A stretch of DNA of 50,503 nucleotides from a virus, in IMG/VR virus record IMGVR_UViG_3300049783_001016, positions 1-50,503 of that record. One strand, given 5' to 3'. The notes under the pieces were generated by a model that saw only the letters and a program-made list of their open reading frames with translations, had not been told where the DNA came from and searched no databases. The first letter of the stretch is position 1. Every line of letters begins with the position of its first letter. This document shows, one piece after another, positions 28,057 to 37,600 of the stretch. The position numbers and the translations under genes are program-made.

Positions 28057-30498
28057 CTATGCTCCCATCATAGAACCCATCAAATCCATAGTGTTGTCAC
28101 TACCGGCTTCAAAGTCTATTGGCATGTCATTGTTTTCTCTTTGTGTAATCATAGCTGATTGTTGAGAGCCAACTATTTTAGCTCTTGTATCTTTTCTGTT
28201 TTCTATTTCTTGTTCTTTTTGTTTGTCTCTATCACCTCTCATAGTTTCCTTAGTGACCTCAGTATTAGCACGTAATTGAGCTAACTGCATGTCATATTGG
28301 AACTGAACATCTGCTAATTGTTGTTTAATCTCACTCTCTTTCAACATTCTCTGTATTTCAAATTGTGATTTGCCCTGTTCTATTTGAAGTGTTGTTTCGG
28401 CTAAAGCTTGTTGCTTTTGCATTTCAGCTGCAGATGCTCTTTCTGAAGACTCAGCATTTGCTGTAGCTTGCATTTGAACCATAGCCTGCTGCTGCATTTG
28501 ATCTTGCTCAGCTTTTTTCTTTCTTCTAACTTTTAATAATTGATTAGCTAGTTTCAAGTTGTGTATTTCTCTAACGTCTATAGCATCTTCTAAGGTTATA
28601 CTCTGTTGCTGTAAAGCCATTTGAATATTTTGTTCTAACATCGCTTTTTCAGCTTCATCAGGAACTAATGATAAATATACACCAAAATCATATAAATGTA
28701 AGTCTTTTAAATCTTCTAAAGTTCCTACATTGTATGAGCTTATTGAAGATCTCAAAGCATCTGCTGTCAAATCAAATTCTAAAGAGTCATTAATTCTACA
28801 TACTATATTTTCGCAAGTTTTAACTGTCAAGTATAAAGCAGATTGTAATATGTGTTTTGTAGCCACGTTCGAGTTGGCTGCAGCTAGTTTTTGTAAACCA
28901 ACCAAAGCATTTTCATTAGGCGTGCTAGCGTCTCTTGCTTCATTCAGTCCGGTTACATCTCTTATCATTTGTAAGTAATACTGATAAGTCTGTATTAATG
29001 AGGCTATTTTAGATTGACCACTAGAACTAGATAATTCTTGTATTGGAACTTTACCGTGATTTAAATCGCCGTCTTGAGTCATTGATCTACCTACTATACT
29101 ACCAGTTTGGAAATACATATTTAAAGCTTCCTGAGGGTTGTAAGTGGTTCCATTACCTAAGTCTACTTCTGCTAATCCATCTACATCCATAAATACACCG
29201 TCTGGTACTATTCTAGACATAACTTGTTGTAGTTTCAAATGAGTTAATTGAATCATATCAGCAAACCCAGTTATACGAGAAACTAAAGATTCTATACGCC
29301 CTTTATACATTTTAGGAGCTACTATGCTGTAATTCATGTTAACTTTAACTAGATTAGATTTTGGCCTTGTCATATTTTCCGCCATTTTCCACTCTAATAT
29401 CATATCATGACCTAGTATTTTTGCACCACTATACAGAACTTCTATTGATCTACTAACTCTTTCAAAGTTGTCATTAGGCGGTGGATTGAAAGTATCAGGT
29501 TTTTCTAAAGCTTTTTCTAAACCTGTAGGTGTTTGTTTTATTTTAAAAACTTGATCTGAAAAAGTTTTATATTCGTAATACAATACATATATCATATTAC
29601 CGTCATTTCTGCCGTTCCAGTTGTAAACCATGTTACTATTACCAGGGTATTTTGATATAGTTTCTAATTCTTCTGGCGTTAAATTTGGAAATTGTTTCTT
29701 TAAATCAGATAAAGATATTGCTTTAACCTCGCCTACATACCATAAATCTTGAAAGTTTGGATCTTCTGTATATGAATAAACTAAGTAAGCTGGGTCAACA
29801 TAACTTATAGTTATACCTTCAGATCTATTCCAAGAAGTTTTTACAGCACCAATACCTAGTATAGTTAAGTCTTCATTAAATCTCTTTCTAGTTAAGTCAT
29901 ATTTATTTCTGGCTAATACATTGTTTATGGCTTCTTCTTCAGCTATTTCAATAGATTGTTTGTAATCTAATTGCATGTGAAGATTTAACTCTTCTTGGTT
30001 TTGAGGTAGATCTTCTGGTTTTTCGTTTGAATAAAGATCAAGACCTGTTGCTTCTTTAACATTAGAAATATAAGAATTAGCTTCCATATCTCTAAGTATT
30101 GCCTCAGCATAATCAGTTCTCTTTTTTTGAGAGGTTGGATCTTGAGCAAATGCTTTTATGTCGTACTGTCTGTCTGACATGCCGTTTACAACTATATCTA
30201 CAAACTTAGGTATAATAGGTATAGGTTTCCAATCTAGGTTTAAGTAAGACAAATCACCATTTATAGCTAACTCGTCTTTATATTTTTGTACTGGCTGCTC
30301 TGCCCTAGCATATAATCTTAAATTTCTAAAATTATTAAAATTATAGTTATATCTGTTTTGAACACCAGATCTACTGCCGCTAAACCAGTCAGCCTCAATA
30401 GCTCTTCCGACTTGTTTACCGTAATCTAAACTTTCTTTGACTCTATCAGGCACAACCTGATCAGGAAAAGAACTACCGTTTTGAGTACTTATTTTCAT
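28057..30498 (-). CDS. Portal protein, 813 aa
   Basis: Lies directly downstream of the large terminase gene; the ATG begins immediately after the terminase stop. It contains FRNLRLYARAEQPVQKYKDE, a GDLSYLNLDWKPIPIIPKFV block, NRSEGITISYVDPAYLVYS and QLTHLKLQQVMSRIVPDGVF, which I recognise as crAss-like portal style. The C-terminal 170 residues are a Gln/Ala-rich coiled coil (MQQQAMVQMQATANAES and EMQKQQALAETTLQIEQG), matching the barrel or crown helix. The portal forms the ring through which DNA enters and leaves the head. Confidence 0.85.
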   Translation of the reverse strand: MKISTQNGSSFPDQVVPDRVKESLDYGKQVGRAIEADWFSGSRSGVQNRYNYNFNNFRNLRLYARAEQPVQKYKDELAINGDLSYLNLDWKPIPIIPKFVDIVVNGMSDRQYDIKAFAQDPTSQKKRTDYAEAILRDMEANSYISNVKEATGLDLYSNEKPEDLPQNQEELNLHMQLDYKQSIEIAEEEAINNVLARNKYDLTRKRFNEDLTILGIGAVKTSWNRSEGITISYVDPAYLVYSYTEDPNFQDLWYVGEVKAISLSDLKKQFPNLTPEELETISKYPGNSNMVYNWNGRNDGNMIYVLYYEYKTFSDQVFKIKQTPTGLEKALEKPDTFNPPPNDNFERVSRSIEVLYSGAKILGHDMILEWKMAENMTRPKSNLVKVNMNYSIVAPKMYKGRIESLVSRITGFADMIQLTHLKLQQVMSRIVPDGVFMDVDGLAEVDLGNGTTYNPQEALNMYFQTGSIVGRSMTQDGDLNHGKVPIQELSSSSGQSKIASLIQTYQYYLQMIRDVTGLNEARDASTPNENALVGLQKLAAANSNVATKHILQSALYLTVKTCENIVCRINDSLEFDLTADALRSSISSYNVGTLEDLKDLHLYDFGVYLSLVPDEAEKAMLEQNIQMALQQQSITLEDAIDVREIHNLKLANQLLKVRRKKKAEQDQMQQQAMVQMQATANAESSERASAAEMQKQQALAETTLQIEQGKSQFEIQRMLKESEIKQQLADVQFQYDMQLAQLRANTEVTKETMRGDRDKQKEQEIENRKDTRAKIVGSQQSAMITQRENNDMPIDFEAGSDNTMDLMGSMMGA

Positions 30499-32772
30499 TT
30501 ATTTTATTATTTGTGAAAAGGATCCATTGTTATCAAATTGTTTAATTCCTAAATTAATATTTTTTGTAGATCTAACTGATACAGGCCTATATTTGTTTTT
30601 GTTACAAGCCATTATAGCTAAACCAGAACTAATGGAAGCATCGTGCTTTGTCCTGTTGTTTATGTCAAATTGTGACCAATCTTCTAATGTTTTTTGATGA
30701 TAAACATCACCATATTCTTCGTCTACTCTGCCAACATAATTTTCTATATAAGCTTCTATAGCGGCGGCGTGAGACTGCTTTATATCTTCACTTGAGTTAG
30801 GTATTCCACCAATTTCTTTTTCGGTTACAGAAAGTTTATTCCAAATTTTATCAGGACGATTAATAGAAAATCCTCTATAACCTCTACGTTTTAAATAGTA
30901 TAATAATCTAGGTTTATTATTTTCACAAAGTAATGGCATGCCATAAAAAACTAAAGCCATTAAAACATCTTCAAAAAATATCTCAGCTGTTTGAGGTCTA
31001 GATATATATTCTAAAAAAAAATGATGAGCAGGTACTTGTTCCATAGAAAACTTTGTTAATCCATGTAACGATCCTTTACTGCCGCGACCGTCAACAGTAC
31101 CACTGATATCATAAGAATCACAACCAAAAGCTCCAATGTGTTCGCTGCCTGGGTATTTATTTCCATTTTTTAATATTACATTATTTTGTAATTGAGTATT
31201 TGGTATCCAAGATATATTAAATCTTCCGTTTTTATTAGGTGTTAATAATACCTTAGTATCTTTTATACCGTTTTCCCATTGAAAATTACCACGCACTATT
31301 TTCTTGTCATTGTCAACATCCTCATTGTAATCTATTTGTTCATAAATTTTAGTTAAATTAAATAAACTAGATTTAGTTTCGTCTCTAAATGCATGCTTTT
31401 CAGTTCTTGGGAATTGACGATAAAATTCATTTAAGCTATCTTGATCTTCTTTTAAGCCTTCGACTTCGTTTTCCCAGTGTTCAATAACTCCAATTGTAAT
31501 AGGAATACCATCTGCTCCTTTGACTTTATCTTTTGGCGTAATGAATACAGGTAGTCCGTAAGTATCCATGTATCCTTCGTAGTTCCATTCCATAGGAATG
31601 AACAAAGAATAGAGTCCGCTAGAAGTTTGTCCGTTTTTATTTCTTTCTCTAACGTCTGAATTGTTGTATAGTTTTTTGAAATTATTTCCACCTTTATCTA
31701 ACGCATTTGAAGTTGAGCCCATCATACACTTGCCTACGATTTTTCTTCCCAGTCTTAATGTTGTTTTTGTAACTCGCCAGTTGTTTAATATGTTGTCCGG
31801 TCTTTCCCATTTTCCACTTTCGTCGTGTGCTAATATTTTTAATTTCTCACCATCGTAAGAGTTATCGCCTGTATTTTTCCAGTCAATAGTTGTATCAAGT
31901 CCATCAAGTTCCTCTAATTGCTCATTACTTTCAAGCTTTCTTCTAGTAAGTTTTGAAGCCGGAACCCTATACGCCAGTTCTGTCTTAGGACGATCCATAC
32001 CGTCTTGGATCGGCTTGAAGAAAAACGGATAGTTAACGGATATTGGCACAACTTTATCCGTGAACATTTTTTTAGCATCTGATCCAGATTTAGATAATAT
32101 ACCGAATCTGGCATCACTGGATATCGTCGCTTTATTAACAAGCTCTGCTGAGGACATAAATGAAAATCCAGACCTTCTGTTTTTAAGGTAGCACATGCCG
32201 TAACATCTGTTATCTGCTTTGCATGCTTCCCAAAATATATAGAATAATCTATTTGCTTCTCTATAATCTGGTGCTCCAATATCAATTTTTGACCATTGCA
32301 AATACATGTAATGAGTACCAGTAATATAAGTAGCAATTCCTTTATTGTAGAACCAATAACCTTCCTCTCTTTTTCTAAATTCTTCATCTATATAATCAAA
32401 CCATTTTTCTTTAAAATCAACAGGATATTCTTGCCAATCAAATCTTGTTTTAATTCTATTTAGCTCTTTTGGGTACTCTGCTTTTTCCCAATATTGTTCC
32501 GCTTTTTCTTTGCTTCGTTTAAACGGTTCATTTGTTGCTGGTAAAGCAACCCTGAGATTCTGTATTTCAATGATTTGTCCAATTTGTCCAGTTTTACTTA
32601 TTACTATAAAATCATAATCAGAGTTATAACCATACTCCCATTTTTTCAAACGATTTTGCTTCTTTAATATTTTAGGATTAACAACATCTAAAATATTTTT
32701 ATAAAGAGTTTGATTATATCCATGTTTATTTTCTTCTAATTCAAAAGGAAGATCTAAAAATGATTTGCTCAT
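30499..32772 (-). CDS. Terminase large subunit (TerL)
   Basis: ATPase/nuclease motor that packages DNA. KNRRSGFS at 197-204 is the deviant Walker A used by this phage group, ILAHDE at 313-318 is Walker B, and GSTSNA near 352-357 is the coupling motif. GCDSYDISG at 550-558 supplies the first acidic residue (D552) of the RNase H-like nuclease, with further acidic motifs (EDVLMAL; HDASISSG) downstream. Blocks such as THYMYLQWSKIDIGAPDYRE and RCYGMCYLKNRRSGFSFMSS are typical of marine crAss-like terminases. The start overlaps the small-subunit-like gene as ATGA (32769-32772). At 757 aa it is of normal length for the group. Confidence 0.95.
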   Translation of the reverse strand: MSKSFLDLPFELEENKHGYNQTLYKNILDVVNPKILKKQNRLKKWEYGYNSDYDFIVISKTGQIGQIIEIQNLRVALPATNEPFKRSKEKAEQYWEKAEYPKELNRIKTRFDWQEYPVDFKEKWFDYIDEEFRKREEGYWFYNKGIATYITGTHYMYLQWSKIDIGAPDYREANRLFYIFWEACKADNRCYGMCYLKNRRSGFSFMSSAELVNKATISSDARFGILSKSGSDAKKMFTDKVVPISVNYPFFFKPIQDGMDRPKTELAYRVPASKLTRRKLESNEQLEELDGLDTTIDWKNTGDNSYDGEKLKILAHDESGKWERPDNILNNWRVTKTTLRLGRKIVGKCMMGSTSNALDKGGNNFKKLYNNSDVRERNKNGQTSSGLYSLFIPMEWNYEGYMDTYGLPVFITPKDKVKGADGIPITIGVIEHWENEVEGLKEDQDSLNEFYRQFPRTEKHAFRDETKSSLFNLTKIYEQIDYNEDVDNDKKIVRGNFQWENGIKDTKVLLTPNKNGRFNISWIPNTQLQNNVILKNGNKYPGSEHIGAFGCDSYDISGTVDGRGSKGSLHGLTKFSMEQVPAHHFFLEYISRPQTAEIFFEDVLMALVFYGMPLLCENNKPRLLYYLKRRGYRGFSINRPDKIWNKLSVTEKEIGGIPNSSEDIKQSHAAAIEAYIENYVGRVDEEYGDVYHQKTLEDWSQFDINNRTKHDASISSGLAIMACNKNKYRPVSVRSTKNINLGIKQFDNNGSFSQIIK

Positions 32773-33044
32773 TTGCTTCTCCCTTCTGCAAAACCTTTAA
32801 AAGATTTTTGATCTTTAATTTCTTTTGGTTTTTCATTTAAAATATCCTCTTCATCTTGTATGCGAGTTAAAATTTCAAAAGCATCAAATATGGCTAATTT
32901 TTTTGTTGCAGCAGCATTTTTAAGTCTGTCAGCTGAGATATCATCTCCTGAGTCAACGATCTTTTCTTGTGCTACTTTAATTAGTTCTTCAACTGCTTTT
33001 TGCCCAGCTTGGATTATTTTCTTTTTCGTTTCCTTTATATTCAT
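32769..33044 (-). CDS. Probable terminase small subunit, 91 aa
   Basis: A short helical protein (KKIIQAGQKAVEELIKVAQE, then ADRLKNAAATKKLAIFDAF and EILTRIQDEEDI) whose stop overlaps the TerL start as ATGA, a strong sign of coupled expression. Helical size and location immediately before TerL fit a small terminase subunit that recognises phage DNA, but no helix-turn-helix can be proven by eye. The start lies 56 bases inside the upstream gene; the Met at 33044 follows MKI-like A/T-rich sequence and gives the full helical N-terminus. Confidence 0.6.
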   Translation of the reverse strand: MNIKETKKKIIQAGQKAVEELIKVAQEKIVDSGDDISADRLKNAAATKKLAIFDAFEILTRIQDEEDILNEKPKEIKDQKSFKGFAEGRSK

Positions 33045-33585
33045 GGGTTAGAGCTATATTATTTGATTTCATACAATAGAGTCGTTCACCATTTATAATA
33101 AACTCAAACTCAGAGTCTGGAGTGAACGTAATAAGTGTTCCAGGGGTTATTCCTAGCGCTTCTAAGGTCTTGTTAGTATATTTTAATATACCAAGCTGGG
33201 TTTGCTCTTTATTGTTGCTTAATTTGTCAATATTCTTAACTGGACTGACAAAGCAATAATTTAAATGAGATTTATTATTATACATGTATATTTGCATGGG
33301 ATCGCAAAAATACATATCATCTTTAAAATATGATCTGCTGTTTTTTTCTTTACCTTTAATATCATAAAATCTTCTAAAAACATTATGATGTACAAAAACT
33401 TTATCTCCTTTTTTAATCTTAGTTTTGTAAGCAGCTGGCACTTCTATCACCATTGCTTCTTTACTTACATTTTTAAAAGTTTCTATTTTTGTATTTATTA
33501 TTAAAGTTTTCCCACCAATCTTTTTAGTATTATTATATCTACCTTCTAATGGAGATACAATAAAATCATATAGACTTTTCATCAA
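32989..33585 (-). CDS. GroES-like protein with two tandem Cpn10-type halves (putative), 198 aa
   Basis: The first half has DFIVSPLEGRY, GGKTLIINT, IKKGDKVFVHHN and MYFCDPMQIYMY. This follows the order of a GroES barrel: N-terminal strand, GG-hydrophobic loop, KxGDxV turn, C-terminal strand. The second half repeats the pattern with YCFVSPVKNI, LGITPGTLITFTPDSEFEF and LYCMKSNNIALTHEY. The C-terminus ends NNPSWAKSS. I recall close relatives in marine phages near terminase genes. The GroES-like reading is inference by pattern; structure prediction would decide. It overlaps both neighbours (ATGA upstream, 56 bases downstream), placing it in the packaging operon and well away from groEL. Confidence 0.5.
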   Translation of the reverse strand: MMKSLYDFIVSPLEGRYNNTKKIGGKTLIINTKIETFKNVSKEAMVIEVPAAYKTKIKKGDKVFVHHNVFRRFYDIKGKEKNSRSYFKDDMYFCDPMQIYMYNNKSHLNYCFVSPVKNIDKLSNNKEQTQLGILKYTNKTLEALGITPGTLITFTPDSEFEFIINGERLYCMKSNNIALTHEYKGNEKENNPSWAKSS

Positions 33586-33806
33586 TAATTTAAATCATAC
33601 TCTACAGCAACAGCCATATTGCTGTTAAATTTTTTCCAAGGTAATATTTCGTTTGATTTTTTAATGAAAATAGAATATTCTTTTTGATCATCATCACTAA
33701 GTATATTACATATAGTATGACCTCCGTAAACCTCTTGGCCTACGGAGTAATGCATAGCGTCATTTTTGTAATCAGAACCAATACTAATTTTTCTAATAGT
33801 AGACAT
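33582..33806 (-). CDS. Small conserved phage protein, 74 aa
   Basis: Sequence begins MSTIRKISIGSDYKNDAMHY and continues VGQEVYGGHTICNI, ending VAVEYDLNY. It is probably an alpha/beta mini-protein; no catalytic motif is visible. The GSDYK-NAMHY and GGHTI pattern recurs, from memory, in related marine phages beside terminase genes. Its stop overlaps the next start as ATGA (33582-33585). Function unknown. Confidence 0.6.
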   Translation of the reverse strand: MSTIRKISIGSDYKNDAMHYSVGQEVYGGHTICNILSDDDQKEYSIFIKKSNEILPWKKFNSNMAVAVEYDLNY

Positions 33807-33808
33807 TG

Positions 33809-34054
33809 TTAATCTTCTTTAACTTCTGTTTCTATTTCAGTGTAGTTACCTGTTTCAATATCTATGTTTATTGATCCATATTTAGCTTCTAAATCTGATT
33901 TTTGGTTGTTTATTAGTTTATTAACTTCAGCAACTTCATGTAACGCAGCATGTTTATTAGCTTCTAAAACTCCTATTTGCTGCATTAATTCGTTTATTTT
34001 ACTTCTATTTTCTACTATAGAATCTAGTTCTTCTTTTGTTATTTTATTATCCAT
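33809..34054 (-). CDS. Small coiled-coil conserved phage protein, 81 aa
   Basis: One long predicted helix (residues 5-58; ITKEELDSIVENRSKINELM, then IGVLEANKHAALHEVAEVNK) with heptad spacing, followed by YGSINIDIETGNYTEIE. I recognise the pattern as a frequent small protein of marine phages in the packaging or structural region. Its function is not known. It might be a trimeric fibre or baseplate helper, or act in assembly. It opens a set of tightly packed small genes (81, 74, 198 and 91 aa) leading to TerL. Confidence 0.6.
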   Translation of the reverse strand: MDNKITKEELDSIVENRSKINELMQQIGVLEANKHAALHEVAEVNKLINNQKSDLEAKYGSINIDIETGNYTEIETEVKED

Positions 34055-34113
34055 TTGATTTTATTTAATTGTTTTTTGCTTATTACTTATACTATTACTT
34101 GTTAATTTACTTT

Positions 34114-34683
34114 TTAACATTGCTGAATGTCTGTGACTTTACCAGCTGCTGAACCAACGGCGGTTGAATCTACTTGATAGTACTTACCTGTGCCCGCTTT
34201 ATAAAAACCATTACCAGCTGTTTCTGAACCTGAAACATCTTTGTATATAATATCACCAACCAATAAAGTACTTGAGCCGAATTTATACATTTTACCTTCT
34301 ACACTCGCTTCGCATATACTTTCATTATTAGCCTCAGCTTCTGTAGTACTATCAAAACTTTCATAATCACATGAGCCAATACTTGTTACTTCGCCGTCAT
34401 CTCCTAGTTGGTAATAACCCGCTTCTTTATCTTTGTAGTAACCAATAGCTGGATAGGTTTCTCCTGCTTCTTCTCTAAAAATAATATTTCCGACAGCAAT
34501 AGGCGTAGAAGATGAAGTGCTTTTATATCTAGCAGTATTTGTAGATTGATCACAAGCGTCTTGTCCATCACTTTGCGCTGTGGCAGATGTGTCAAAGACA
34601 AAAAGTGCGTTTCCTCCTCCTCCAGGTCTTGATCCAGGTAAACTACCTAAATCTGGTATTGGCATACCTAAACTTATTTTCAT
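34114..34683 (-). CDS. Virion protein with LPGSRPGGG N-terminus and duplicated domain, 189 aa
   Basis: The N-terminus MKISLGMPIPDLGSLPGSRP is similar to that of the 58-aa protein at 38205-38381. The rest contains two related roughly 60-residue units. Each starts with Cys, has VGNIIFREEAG or VGDIIYKDVSG, then GYYKDKEAGYYQ or GFYKAGTGKYYQ, and ends with VTSIGSC or VTDIQQC. This internal duplication resembles small beta modules on phage fibre tips. It lies right after the 1167-aa fibre-like protein, so a tip or receptor-binding role is plausible but unproven. Confidence 0.6.
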   Translation of the reverse strand: MKISLGMPIPDLGSLPGSRPGGGGNALFVFDTSATAQSDGQDACDQSTNTARYKSTSSSTPIAVGNIIFREEAGETYPAIGYYKDKEAGYYQLGDDGEVTSIGSCDYESFDSTTEAEANNESICEASVEGKMYKFGSSTLLVGDIIYKDVSGSETAGNGFYKAGTGKYYQVDSTAVGSAAGKVTDIQQC

Positions 34684-34695
34684 ATTATTTTTAAT

Positions 34696-37600
34696 TTAAA
34701 AAGTATTTGCGTTAAATAATCTATATTTTAATTTTATAGATATACTAACTAAATTAGCTGGAGTTGCATTTGTTGTTATTCTTGTTATAAATGTCGCTTT
34801 ATTCGTGACAAATGACCTTCCATCATTATTGTATTGAGGTAAATCTCTTGAATAAAATCCATAAGTTGGATTTGTAGGTGCAGAACTCATTATAGTATTT
34901 ATCTGACCAGAAGGTATTCTTGTTATACCTGCACTTGAATCACCGTTATGTCCTTGTCTTATTTCAAAACCATTAGAAGACATAGACCCTGTACCACTAT
35001 ATCTTATCATCCAATTAGATTCTTCTACAATAACAGCTTTGTTAGCTCCAGGAGCATCGATAAGAGTGGTGCCACTTGTTGTACCTGTTGTAAGTGCATC
35101 TAATTGAGCTTTAGTAAATGTCCAAGTTCCTTCTTGTGATCCTCTAACAACATTACCACCAGGATCAACACCTAAATTAGCTAATGTATCTTGCGATAGA
35201 GCTTGAAAGTTTTGATTTGGCGATAAACTTCCTGTAGTTGCTTCTGACGTAGATTCATAAGCATCAAACGTTAAATTTCCGAATTTTCCATCAATAAATA
35301 AGCGTCTTTTAAGAGAAGTCCCATCAAAGGTATAAAAATTAAAATGCGCATCCTTATTAACTGAAATCATTCCACTTTCAACTGATGCTTGTTTAAAAGT
35401 TATTCTTGGTGCTGGGCCTTCTTCAACATTAGCATCAATAGTTAATGCTGTTATAGTTGAAGCTGCTGTTATAGCAAAATTAACGCCGTCCCACATGACA
35501 TCATCACTTCCGCCTATATTAGTTGCTGAACTAAAAACAGCTAATCTTTCATTAGCTCCACCAGACGATGTAACCGTTCCGGCTGCAGTTGTATAACCTT
35601 CATCGTTTGTCCATTGACTGTTTGAACCTGATTTGTTGGTAAATGTCTGAGTGTTGCTAGCTGTTGTTGTACCTGTGTTAGTAGTATAACCCTCGTCGTT
35701 TGTCCATTGACTGTTAGAACCACTTTTGTTCGTAAAAGTATCTGTGCTACTAGGTGTAACCGTACCAGTAGTTGTGCTATAGTTTTCATCATTAGTCCAT
35801 TGACTTATATTACCTGTTTTATTTGTAAATGTTTGAGTATTACTAGCTGTGGTTGTGCCAGTGTTTGTTGTATAACCCGCTCCATTTGTTAACTGATTGT
35901 TATTTGTAGGTATGGTTGTGCTATTAAAAGCATTAGAACCAAAAGTGTAAGTTTGATCTGTTGTGCCGCTTACACTAAAAGTTAAAATATTTCCAGATTT
36001 AGTTATACCATCAAGATAATAATTAACTGCACTAGTTATGTAACCTTCGTCGTTTGTCCATTGACTGTTAGACCCTGATTTGTTGGTAAAAGTATCTGTG
36101 CTACTTGGCGTTACGGTACCTGCGTTAGTAGTATAACCTTCATCATTAGTCCATTGTGAATTTGATCCTGATTTGTTTGTGAAAGTCTGAGTATTGTCAG
36201 CTGTGGTTGTACCTGTGTTTGTCGTATATCCTTCGTCGTTTGTCCACTGTGAGTTTGATCCTGATTTGTTGGTAAATGTTGTTGTGCTAGATGCTGTGAC
36301 ATCTCCGTTACCAGTTCCAGCACCAATTTGTGATCTAACAGTAGCGCCTGTTACATTTGAGTTTGCAAAACTAAGAGTTCCATCTGCTACAGTTATTATA
36401 GCTGGTATACCTGTATCAGTTACCTTAGCAGTATTAGCTGTAATTTCACTTGCTTGAGTTGTAGTTATTGTAGTAGTATTACCAGCTAGAGCTGTTGTTG
36501 AAGAAGTTCCTATCTGTAAAAATCCAGTGGCTGTTACATTTGCTAAACTACCATTTCTGGTTAACGTTAAAGTACCAGCTGAGTAAGAGGCTGCTGTAAC
36601 GTAGAAGTTGTCGCTATCACCGGTAACTATTGTTACAGATGTATCTCCAGATTGATTTGCAGTAAAATCCGTAACTGTGCCATCTACTGATATAGAAAGT
36701 TTACCGTCATTAACCGTAGGTATTACTGTATCACCTTCTAAAGCTTTGCCAGAAACTGCGCCAAATCCAGGAAATGATGTTTTTAAAGAATTATCTGATA
36801 TTGCAGTTGCTTGTGCTGGTGTTATAGTAGTGGTATCGCCAGCTAAAGCATCACTTGAGGTTGCACCTATTTGCAAGAACCCTGAAGCATCTATTGTTAC
36901 ACTATCATTTCTAGTTAAAGTAAGTGTTCCGCTAGAAAGAGCAGCTGTAGTAACAAAAGTGTTATCACCAGCACTTGTAATATAACCAGCATCGTTTGTC
37001 CATTGACTTATATTACCTGATTTATTAGTAAAAACTATAGTATTGTTAGCTGTGACGGTACCAACATTATTAGTGTAGTTTTCGTCATTAGTCCATTGAG
37101 AGTTTGAACCAGTTTTATTTGTAAAATCAGTAGTACTGTCCGCTGTAACGTCTCCATTGCCAGTTCCAGCGCCTATAAGTGTTCTTATTTCAGTGCCAGT
37201 TACATCTGTTGCTAAAGTTGGTGTTCCACCACCAGAAAAAATACCAGGTTCTGCAAAGCTAGTTTTACCATCAAAAGTATTCCAATCTGTTGAGCTTAAA
37301 TATCCATTTGTGTTAGTGTTGGCTTTTGTTATACTTAACGAGCCAGTTGAAGTTACTGAACCTGATAAAGGTGCAGTTGTTGTTACTGAAGTTACTGTAC
37401 CAGTATTAGCTGTAAAACCAGAGGGATTTGTATTGTTATAAGGCGTGAATCCTAAGCCATTTGTTATATTTAAGCTTGTCAACGAAAGTGCTCCTCCAAG
37501 AGTTAAATTTCCTGAAGTAGCAACTGTACCACTTAAAGATATACCACTTACTGTACCAGTTCCACCAACGGAGGTTACAGTTCCATCAGAGCTTGTTTTA

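Noticed and set aside
35580-37150. Regular repeats as a CRISPR array
   Set aside because: The repeats are in frame, encode a fibre-type peptide unit and have no unique spacers of constant size.
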